Below, in pieces: positions 15,581 through 24,361 of a DNA stretch of 64,000 nt. The stretch is from contig NZ_JBNVZV010000025.1 in NCBI RefSeq assembly GCF_050496545.1, positions 1 to 64,000 on the forward strand, read 5' to 3'. The translations under genes and the position numbers were made by a program. Origin of the DNA: Phycicoccus avicenniae_A (GTDB lineage Bacteria > Actinomycetota > Actinomycetes > Actinomycetales > Dermatophilaceae). The notes beneath the pieces are model-generated. The model ran no database searches and was not told where the DNA came from. It was given only the letters and a program-made list of their open reading frames with translations. How positions within the stretch are numbered: position 1 is the stretch's first letter; the number at the start of each line of letters is the position of its first letter.

Positions 15581-16221
15581 CCGCCGGCCGGCGCCTGCTC
15601 GGCGTCCTCCTGCTCACGCTCGCGGGCCTGCTCGGCGGCGCCGGGGTGGCCTCCGCGCACACCGGGCTCGAGGGCAGCACCCCGGGAGAGGGCGGCACGG
15701 TGAGCAGCCTGTCCGCCCCCGTCCGGCTGCACTTCGCCGACCCGGTGCTGAAGGGCACCGCCGCGGCCGTGCTCACCGGCCCCGAGGGCCGCGTCGAGCT
15801 GGCCCGTCCCTCGGTCCGAGGGGCCTCGGTGACCTTCCGCCTCCCGAAGGGCACCGCCGCCGGACGTCACCGCCTGGCCTGGCGCGTCGTCGCCGACGAC
15901 GGGCACCCCGTCGAGGGCGTGCTCACCTTCACGGTGGCCGCCCGCGCCGTCGCCGCACCGTCGCCCGCCCCCTCCGCCTCCTCCTCGTCGGGCGCGGCGG
16001 TCGCACCGCGCTCCGCCGTCCCCACCACGGCCGCCACCCCGACCGACGACGTCGCCGCCACGGCGCTGGCGGCCACGGAGTCGGCCGGCACGGACGCCGC
16101 CTCCGAGGGCGGACCGTTCACGGGGTGGGCCGCCTTCGCCCTGCTCCTCGTGCTCGCCCTCGCCCTCCCCCGCTGGGTGGCGCGCCGCCGGCCGGCCCCC
16201 GACCCCGGGGGTGCCCGATGA
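15577..16221 (+). CDS. CopC-domain copper-binding protein, membrane-anchored
   Basis: The 214-residue precursor has a signal peptide cut after ASA, so the mature protein would begin with His28, the N-terminal histidine that binds Cu(II) in CopC. The CopC/YobA beta-sandwich follows (STPGEGGTV, FADPV, DDGHPVEGVLTFTV, with the second conserved His in DGHP). A linker rich in Ala, Ser and Thr (about 125-180) leads to a C-terminal helix and a basic end, so the protein should be anchored with the domain outside. It overlaps both neighbours by 4 nt. Its likely role is to bind extracytoplasmic copper and deliver it to CopD or the oxidase. Confidence 0.85.
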   Translation: MTAGRRLLGVLLLTLAGLLGGAGVASAHTGLEGSTPGEGGTVSSLSAPVRLHFADPVLKGTAAAVLTGPEGRVELARPSVRGASVTFRLPKGTAAGRHRLAWRVVADDGHPVEGVLTFTVAARAVAAPSPAPSASSSSGAAVAPRSAVPTTAATPTDDVAATALAATESAGTDAASEGGPFTGWAAFALLLVLALALPRWVARRRPAPDPGGAR

Positions 16222-17912
16222 GCGCTCCCTCGCTGCGGATCGACCGCACCGACGTCGGCCGGCTCGCCGTCGGTGCCGCCGTGCTCGGCGCCGCCGTCGC
16301 GCTCGTCGCGGTGACCGTGGCCACCGCCCGCGACCTTCCGGTCGTCACGGGGCTCCCTGAGGCCGGAGCCGGGACGGCGCTGGCCGCCTCCGGTGCGCGC
16401 CTCGCCTCGCGGGTGGCCGCGGTGGTGGTGGTCGGCGGGCTGCTCGTGCCCGCCTGGCTGGTCGGGGCCGGCGCGGTGCCGGCCCGGGTCCTGCGTGCCG
16501 TCCGCGTCGCCGCCTGGGTCTGGGTGGGCGCCACACTGCTCGCGATGGTCGCCGCCGGCGCCGAGGCCCTCGCCGTCCCGCTCGGGAGCGCCCTCACCTC
16601 GGGGCGGGTCTGGGCCTTCGTCCCCAGCCTCGGAGGAGGGCGCGCGCTGATGTCCACCGCGGTGCTCGCCGCCCTCGTGGCCTCCGGGACCCGCGTCGCG
16701 CGCGGCCCCGGGGAGCACCTGCTCCTGCTCGGGACGGCCCTCGTCGCGACGCTGCCGACCTCCCTCACCGGCCACGTCGCGACCGCCGAGCTGCACGTCG
16801 CCGTGAGCGTCGGCACCACCGTCCACGTGCTCGGTGCCGTGCTCTGGGTCGGCGGCCTGGTCGGGCTCGGGATGCTCGGTCGCTCCCCCGCACTGCCCGG
16901 GGCCGTCGCGCGCTTCTCCTCGCTCGCGCTCGCGGCGGTGGTCGTCGTCACGGTCACCGGCCTGCTGGCCGCGTGGTGGCGGCTCGGGGCCGACGCACCC
17001 GCCTGGCGCTCCGCCTACGGTGCGCTCGTCGTGGCCAAGGTCGCCCTCCTCGTGGTCCTCGTCGGGCTCGGGGGCATCCATCGTCGCTGGAGCATCCCCG
17101 CGCTCCAGCGGGGCTCGGCCGGGACCTGGTGGCGGCTGGCCGTCGTCGAGACGACCGTGATGGGCGCCACGCTCGGGGTGGCGACGGCGCTGGGTCGCAC
17201 CGCGACCCCCACCCGGCCGGGCGTGGTCGCCCTCCCCCACGGCGGCGTGACGACGGTCGACCGCTACCTCCCGGCGCCCACCCCGACCTCCCTGGTGCTC
17301 GAGCCCCGCGGGTCGGCCACCGGTGCCGTGGCCGTGACGCTCGTGCTGCTCCTCCTCGTCCTCGCGGTGAGCCGCGCGGGCACCGCGCCACGGGCCGCAC
17401 TGCGCGGCCTCGGGTTCGGCCTGGCCGGCACCGCGGTCCTCGGCTGGCTCCTCCTCGGGGGCCCCGGGTCGTACGGCAGCGCGATCCTCGGGGTCCACGG
17501 GACGCAGGTCGTCGGGGCCGCGCTCCTCGCGGCGCCGCTCCTCGTGGCGAGCGCCCGCGCGCTGGCGCCCGGGCGCCTGCCGCTGCCCCGGCGCGGGCTC
17601 GTCGATGCCGTCCTGCCGTTCATCGTCCTCGCGCTCGTCGTCTACGGCACGCCGCTGCTCACCGCATCGCTCGGCAGCGAGGTGGTGCACACGCTGGTCG
17701 TCCTCGTGGCCGTCGGCGCGGGTATCCCCGTGGCCCTGCGGGTCGGCACCGACCGGCGGGTCGGCGTGGCGCTGCTCGCCGTGCTCGGGGCCGTGCTGCT
17801 CGTTGTCCTCATGAGCCGCCCGGACGCCTTCGCCCCGGACTGGTTCGCGAACCTCCCCCTCGACTGGGCCGACCCCGTCCGCGGCACCGACGTCGGGACC
17901 CGGGCCGCCTAG
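16218..17912 (+). CDS. CopD-family copper import membrane protein
   Basis: The 564-residue protein has some 13 or 14 hydrophobic segments. Residues to about 330 match the CopD/YcnJ domain, including TGHVATAELHVAVSVGTTVHVLGAVLWVGG with the conserved histidines. The second half has further helices and ends in PDWFANLPLDWADPV, which recalls the end of the CtaG-like domain often fused to CopD in actinobacteria, but without the remaining residues of that family; I infer a reduced second domain. CopC and CopD together import copper. ATGA overlap with copC shows coupling. The stop codon shares a CTAG with the stop of the convergent MFS gene. Confidence 0.82.
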   Translation: MSAPSLRIDRTDVGRLAVGAAVLGAAVALVAVTVATARDLPVVTGLPEAGAGTALAASGARLASRVAAVVVVGGLLVPAWLVGAGAVPARVLRAVRVAAWVWVGATLLAMVAAGAEALAVPLGSALTSGRVWAFVPSLGGGRALMSTAVLAALVASGTRVARGPGEHLLLLGTALVATLPTSLTGHVATAELHVAVSVGTTVHVLGAVLWVGGLVGLGMLGRSPALPGAVARFSSLALAAVVVVTVTGLLAAWWRLGADAPAWRSAYGALVVAKVALLVVLVGLGGIHRRWSIPALQRGSAGTWWRLAVVETTVMGATLGVATALGRTATPTRPGVVALPHGGVTTVDRYLPAPTPTSLVLEPRGSATGAVAVTLVLLLLVLAVSRAGTAPRAALRGLGFGLAGTAVLGWLLLGGPGSYGSAILGVHGTQVVGAALLAAPLLVASARALAPGRLPLPRRGLVDAVLPFIVLALVVYGTPLLTASLGSEVVHTLVVLVAVGAGIPVALRVGTDRRVGVALLAVLGAVLLVVLMSRPDAFAPDWFANLPLDWADPVRGTDVGTRAA

Positions 17913-19131
17913 CCCGGGAGGGCGGTGCGCGCCGTGCGCGTGGTCCGGGTGGTCCGCGTGGTCCGCCACCACGCCCCGACGAGCACGGCGAGGCCGAGGA
18001 GGACCAGGACACCGCACCCGAGGAAGACGCCGCCGTACCCCAGGCTGCTCGTCCCACCGACCGCGATGACCGGGCCGGCGACGATGGCGCCCACGCGCGT
18101 GGTGTTCATGAACAGGCTCGACGCCAGGCCGGGGCGGCCGATGACGTCCTGGAACAGCGTCAGCCCGACGCCGGACATCGTCGCGATGAAGACCGCGTTC
18201 GGCAGCTGGGCCGCGACGAGGACCACGGGCGAGGGCACGAGCACCATCAGCGCGTAGTAGCCGAGCCCGGCGACGCAGCCCGCGGCCACGACCCGCCGCG
18301 GCCCGAAGCGGGCCGTGATGCGCCCGAGCAGCACGAGGATGGGGATCTCCAGGGCCGCACAGGTGCCGAGCGCGATGCCGCTCCACTCGAGGTCGAGCCC
18401 CAGCTCGTCGGTGACGAGCAGCGGCAGCGACGAGACGGCGGCGTTGAGCGCCGCACCGAGGGTCACGAACGTCGCGAGGAGGACGAGCACCTCGGGCCGG
18501 CGCAACGTGGCCCCCATCGGGTCTCCGGTCGGGGGCGGACGCCGGGCGTGCGGCGAGGTGGCGTGCGCGTGCATCATCACGCGGGTCAGGGCCAGCCCCA
18601 GGACGCCGAGCGCGGCGACCACCCAGAGCACCGAGCGCTGCCCGAGCACCCCCATGAGGAAGGCCGCGAAGGGCGGGCCGCCGACCCACGCGAAGGAGAA
18701 GACCGCCCGGGTGCGCATGATCTGCTGCACGCTCGCGCCCGTGTGCCGCTGGTAGGCGAACAGCAGGCCGATGGCGATGCCGGCCGGGCCGCCGAGGGCG
18801 ACGAGGGCGAGCACGGCCAGCGGCAGCGTCGTCGCGAGGGCCAGGGCGGTGGTGAGCGCGATCGTGAAGCCGCCGCACCAGAGCAGCGGCTTCAGGTAGT
18901 CGCCGCGCCGGTCGGCCCGGGTCGGCACCACGAGCGTCGAGACGAACCCGCTGACGTTGTAGGCGGCCAGCGCCACACCCACCTCGGCCGCGGACGCGCC
19001 GTACAGCGAGACGAGGATGATCCCGATCGCCGGGTTGAGGAAGGCGAACTGGGTGCCCCAGAGCAGGGCGGCGGAGGGGACGAGCAGGGCCCGCCGGTGG
19101 CCGGCCAGGAAGCCGGAGCCCGCGGGCGCCG

Positions 19132-19135
<4 letters not shown>
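17909..19135 (-). CDS. MFS transporter, SetA-like sugar efflux family
   Basis: The 408-residue membrane protein has 12 predicted helices of the major facilitator superfamily. The opening WGTQFAFLNPAIGIILVSLYGAS and the mid-loop rich in arginine and proline fit the sugar-efflux (SetA/SotB-like) group often found in actinomycetes. The GTG start overlaps the lepA stop by 4 nt, so it is probably translated from the lepA message. The C-terminus carries a short Arg-Thr-Thr repeat (about four units) encoded by a 9-bp tandem repeat. The substrate is not known. A longer upstream frame inside lepA is rejected. Confidence 0.8.
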
Positions 19136-20988
<1,853 letters not shown>

Positions 20989-21119
20989 GAGTGGGCGGTT
21001 CCTTGCTGTGGGGGCGGTGCCGCCGGGTGAACGGCGGTCAGGGCACTGTGCCCCAGTCTCCCACGTCCGGCCGACCGGGCCGAACGCGATCGGCGGGTGC
21101 GACGGACCGATGGCCCGCG

Positions 21120-21179
21120 AGCTTCCGCGCCATCACGGTGATGACCGGGAAATCGTCCCGCGACGCGGATGCATCCCCG
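21120..21179. repeat. bipartite two-palindrome intergenic repeat, copy A
   Basis: This 60-nt element matches a second copy at 48589-48648 at 47 of 60 positions. The first 32 nt agree at 28 positions and the last 18 nt (GACGCGGATGCATCCCCG) are identical, while the 10 nt between differ. Each copy holds two palindromes, here CATCAC-G-GTGATG and GGATGCATCC. It lies between lepA and the PemK-like gene, upstream of both. Confidence 0.7.
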
Positions 21180-21223
21180 TCACCGGCCAGGATCCGCGCC
21201 CTGCCTGGGACGACGCGGGTGGC

Positions 21224-21229
21224 TAGGGT
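21224..21229 (+). promoter_or_regulatory. -10 box TAGGGT of the PemK-like gene
   Basis: TAGGGT ends 7 nt before the ATG, which is leaderless spacing. Confidence 0.5.
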
Positions 21230-21236
21230 CGGGCCC

Positions 21237-21785
21237 ATGCAGTGGCAGCGCATCCTCCGGCCGGTCCTCGACACCGCCGTGCGCGAGCTGTCCCGCGTCA
21301 CGTCACGGAGCCGGCGGCCCGCCCGCGTCCCCGGCGGCGCGGCAGAGCGACCGCATCCGCAACCGCGGGACACATCGTCCGGGACCTACCCCGGCGACTA
21401 CGACGGCCCGCTCGAGCCGGAGTACTCCCCGAACCCGGACGGCCACCCCGACCCGGGCGAGATCGTCTGGACGTGGGTGCCCTACGAGGAGGACCACCGC
21501 CAGGGCAAGGACCGCCCCGTCCTCCTCGTCGGCCGCGACGGCCCGTGGCTGCTCGCCCTCCAGCTGACGAGCCAGGACCACGACCGCGACGCCGGCCAGG
21601 AGCGCGCGGCCGGGAGGCTCTGGGTCGACATCGGGTCCGGCGCCTGGGACTCCCGCGGCCGCCCGAGCGAGGTGCGGGTCAACCGGATCATCCGGGTCGC
21701 GCCGGACCGGGTCCGCCGCGAGGGGGCCGTCCTCCCCCGAGAGCGGTTCGACCGGGTCGCCGCCGCCGTGCGCGCCGCCTCCTGA
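21237..21785 (+). CDS. PemK/MazF-like protein without a partner antitoxin
   Basis: The 182-residue protein has a C-terminal PemK/MazF-like fold from about residue 72. GEIVWTWVPYEEDHRQGKD followed by RPVLLVGRDG matches the GDIVWVDLxPxxGxEQGKxRPVLV opening of MazF, and later RVNRIIRVAPDRV matches the last strand. The first 70 residues are a proline- and arginine-rich extension not seen in classical MazF. No antitoxin gene is adjacent on either side. It may be a chromosomal PemK-like protein that is not an active RNase, or a solitary toxin. It is transcribed from its own leaderless promoter. The fold is clear; the activity is unknown. Confidence 0.75.
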   Translation: MQWQRILRPVLDTAVRELSRVTSRSRRPARVPGGAAERPHPQPRDTSSGTYPGDYDGPLEPEYSPNPDGHPDPGEIVWTWVPYEEDHRQGKDRPVLLVGRDGPWLLALQLTSQDHDRDAGQERAAGRLWVDIGSGAWDSRGRPSEVRVNRIIRVAPDRVRREGAVLPRERFDRVAAAVRAAS

Positions 21786-21909
21786 GGCTGCAACTTTTTC
21801 ACAATCGTTGCCCATTCAGAGGGAACTTCTTACCGTCCCCTGATCCTCTCCTCACCGTGCCGGTCCTAGCGTCGGAGCGCCCCGGCACTCGCCCGACCCA
21901 GGAGAACCC

Positions 21910-22764
21910 ATGTCGACCCTGCGCACCGCACGGCGCACCGCCCTGTCCGTCCTGGCCTCCGGCGCCGTCGCCGCCGCCTCGCTCGTCAGCACCGCCCCGG
22001 CACAGGCCCGTCCGGCACCCGAGCCCGTCCCGACCGCCCGGGCCGCGGGCATCCAGCAGGTCGGCGACGCCTTCATGGGCTGGTCGGCCGGGCGCGAACG
22101 CACCCGCGCGAACGACAGCACGGCCGCCGGGAGCCGTGTCGCCGTGACCCAGACGCCGGGCATCGACGTCTCGAAGTGGCAGGGCAACGTCGACTGGGCC
22201 TCGTACTGGTCGCAGGGCAAGAAGTTCGCCTACGTCAAGGCCACCGAGGGCACGACCTACCAGAACGCCTACTTCGCCCAGCAGTACAACGGCTCCTACG
22301 GCGTCGGGATGATCCGCGGGGCCTACCACTTCGCCCTCCCGGACAGCTCCTCCGGCACCGCCCAGGCGGACTGGTTCGTCGGCCACGGCGGCGGGTGGAG
22401 CGCGGACGGGAAGACCCTGCCCGGCGTCCTCGACATCGAGTACAACCCGTACGGCGCCACCTGCTACGGGCTGAGCCAGGCCGGGATGGTCTCGTGGATC
22501 CGCGACTTCACCAGCCGCTACAAGGCCCGCACCGGCCGGGACGCGGTGATCTACACGACGACCAGCTGGTGGACCCAGTGCACCGGCAACAGCAGCGCGT
22601 TCGGGGCGACCAACCCCCTGTGGGTGGCCCGCTACAACACGACGGTGGGCACCCTCCCCGCCGGGTGGGGCTACTACACGTTCTGGCAGTACACCGACAC
22701 CCCGCTCGACCAGGACTGGTTCAACGGGGACCTCGCCGGCCTCACGCGGCTCGCGCTCGGCTGA
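21910..22764 (+). CDS. secreted GH25 lysozyme (N-acetylmuramidase)
   Basis: The 284-residue precursor has a signal peptide (RTARRTALSVLASGAVAAAS, cut near APAQA) and a glycoside hydrolase 25 domain from about residue 83: GIDVSKWQGNVDW, YVKATEGTTY, GAYHFALPD and LDIEYNPYG, which contain the conserved Asp and Glu of the active site. The end WGYYTFWQYTD is also typical. GH25 enzymes cut the beta-1,4 bond between MurNAc and GlcNAc in peptidoglycan. No cell-wall-binding repeats follow. A GGAG-like ribosome site precedes the ATG, and a strong hairpin follows. It may serve wall turnover or attack on other bacteria. Confidence 0.92.
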   Translation: MSTLRTARRTALSVLASGAVAAASLVSTAPAQARPAPEPVPTARAAGIQQVGDAFMGWSAGRERTRANDSTAAGSRVAVTQTPGIDVSKWQGNVDWASYWSQGKKFAYVKATEGTTYQNAYFAQQYNGSYGVGMIRGAYHFALPDSSSGTAQADWFVGHGGGWSADGKTLPGVLDIEYNPYGATCYGLSQAGMVSWIRDFTSRYKARTGRDAVIYTTTSWWTQCTGNSSAFGATNPLWVARYNTTVGTLPAGWGYYTFWQYTDTPLDQDWFNGDLAGLTRLALG

Positions 22765-22796
22765 CCCCGGCGGCTCCGGCGCCCGGACCGGACGCA

Positions 22797-22834
22797 CGAG
22801 GGCCCGTCACCCCGGTGGGGATGACGGGCCCTCG
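22797..22834. terminator. strong bidirectional terminator hairpin
   Basis: CGAGGGCCCGTCACCCC pairs with GGGGATGACGGGCCCTCG over 17 pairs with one bulged base and a 3-nt loop. It lies between the convergent lysozyme and rpsT genes and can end both transcripts. Confidence 0.85.
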
Positions 22835-22851
22835 GTGCGAGGCTGCTCGGC

Positions 22852-23112
22852 TCAGAGCTGAGCGGCCTTCTTGGCCATCGCGGACTTCTTGTTCGCGGCC
22901 TGGTTCTTGTGGATGACACCCTTGCTCACGGCCTTGTCGAGCTTGGTCGACGCGGCCTTCAGCGCCTTCGCGGTCGCGTCGGCGTCACCGGCGGCCGCGG
23001 CCTCGCGGAACCGGCGGATGGCCGTCTTGAACTCGGACCGGACCGCCTTGTTGCGCTCGGTGGCGCTGCGGTTGGTCTTGATGCGCTTGAGCTGGGACTT
23101 GATGTTCGCCAC
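22852..23112 (-). CDS. rpsT: 30S ribosomal protein S20
   Basis: The 86-residue basic protein begins VANIKSQLKRIKTNRSATERN and continues with alternating Lys/Arg and Ala, the normal S20 sequence and length. S20 binds the 5' domain of 16S rRNA early in 30S assembly. The start is GTG; an open frame continuing upstream has no S20 similarity. The downstream hairpin serves as terminator. A 204-nt region separates it from holA, where I see no gene and no certain promoter. Confidence 0.97.
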   Translation of the reverse strand: MANIKSQLKRIKTNRSATERNKAVRSEFKTAIRRFREAAAAGDADATAKALKAASTKLDKAVSKGVIHKNQAANKKSAMAKKAAQL

Positions 23113-23316
23113 TGGATGAACTGCCTTCGGTCGGGATCGGTTTGCCGTTAGAGGGCGGCAGACGCGGGTCGGGACCGGGCGTGGGGCACCCGTGGTTGAC
23201 TCGCGCTGGGTGGTGCTCGTGCGCGCGCGACCACACGCGCACGCAGTCGACAAAGGTACCAGCGGGGGCATCACCGGCCAAAACGCGGGGCGCGTCCGCC
23301 GCGATGGACCCCGGCC

Positions 23317-24312
23317 TCAGTCCTCCCGGTGGCGTTCGTGCTGGCGGGTCATCGTGAGGACGACCCGCTCGACGGCGAAGACGGGGTCCCGTCCGCCGCC
23401 CTTGACCTCGGCGTCGGCGGCGGCGAGCGCCTGGAGGCAGGTGGCCAGGCCCTCGGCGCTCCAGCCCGAGAGCGTGCGCCGGGCGCGGTCGACCTGCCAC
23501 GGCGCCATCCCGACGTCGCGGGCGATGTCGGCGGAGCGGCCCCGCCCGGCGGACCCGACCTTGACGAGCTGGCGCACCTGCTGGGCCAGCACCGCGACGA
23601 TCGGGACGGGGTCGACCCCGACCGCGATGGCGTGCCGCAGCAGCCGCAACGCCTCCCCCGCGTCCCCGGCCAGCGCGGCGTCGGCGACGCGGAAGCCCGT
23701 GGCCTCGACCTTGCCCCCGTGGTAGGTGAGCACGACCTGCTCGTCGATGAGGCCCGTCGTGTCGTCGACGAGCTGCCGGCAGGCGGCCGCGAGCTCGCGG
23801 ACGTCCTTGCCGACGGCCTCGACGAGCGCGTGCACGGCCTCGGCGGTGGCCTTGCGGCGGGCCCGACGGAACTCGTGGGCGGCGAAGTCGCTCTTGTCGC
23901 GGTCGGTCTTGATCGCCGGGGCGTCGAGCACGCGGGCCCCGGAACCCCGCAGCGCGTCGAGGACCTTCTTGCCGCGCTGGCCGCTCTTGTGGAGGACGAC
24001 GAGGGTGAGGTCGGGCTCCGCCGGGCCGGCGAGCACCGCCAGCAGGTCGGTCTGCAGGTCCTCCCCCGCCTCGTCGAGGTCGTGGACGACGACGCACTTG
24101 GCGCCGCCGAAGAGCGACGGGCTGGTGTGCAGGACGATCTCGCCCGGCTCGTAGGCACCCGCGTACACCCGGATGACCTCGAGGTCGGGGCTGGTGACCC
24201 GCAGCTCGTCGAGGGTCGCGGCGAGCGCACGCTCGGCGAGCACCCCCTCGGGCCCGGACACGAGGACGTACGGGGGCACGCGATGGGCCACGGCGACGAC
24301 GTCCTCGGTCAT
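23317..24312 (-). CDS. holA: DNA polymerase III delta subunit
   Basis: The 331-residue protein matches HolA of the clamp-loader complex: it opens VPPYVLVSGPEGVLAERAL, where the family has a degenerate P-loop, followed by VIRVYAGAYEPGEI, SPSLFGGAKCVVV and KKVLDALRGSGARV. The C-terminal helical collar domain ends AVERVVLTMTRQ. Delta binds the beta clamp and opens it for loading. It is placed between rpsT and a DinG-type helicase; in many actinobacteria comEC lies upstream of holA, but that gene is not here. Confidence in function is high from overall similarity and the rpsT-holA neighbourhood. Confidence 0.93.
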   Translation of the reverse strand: MTEDVVAVAHRVPPYVLVSGPEGVLAERALAATLDELRVTSPDLEVIRVYAGAYEPGEIVLHTSPSLFGGAKCVVVHDLDEAGEDLQTDLLAVLAGPAEPDLTLVVLHKSGQRGKKVLDALRGSGARVLDAPAIKTDRDKSDFAAHEFRRARRKATAEAVHALVEAVGKDVRELAAACRQLVDDTTGLIDEQVVLTYHGGKVEATGFRVADAALAGDAGEALRLLRHAIAVGVDPVPIVAVLAQQVRQLVKVGSAGRGRSADIARDVGMAPWQVDRARRTLSGWSAEGLATCLQALAAADAEVKGGGRDPVFAVERVVLTMTRQHERHRED

Positions 24313-24361
24313 GGCCTCACTCTGCCACCCACCACCGACCCGGACGGAGCAGGCTCGTGCG

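Noticed and set aside
17909..17999. Arg-Thr-Thr repeat at the MFS C-terminus as a functional motif
   Set aside because: It follows from a short 9-bp tandem repeat in a disordered tail; slippage is enough to explain it.
23113..23316. small gene between rpsT and holA
   Set aside because: Frames here have no start with a ribosome site and no family resemblance; it is most likely the rpsT promoter and leader.
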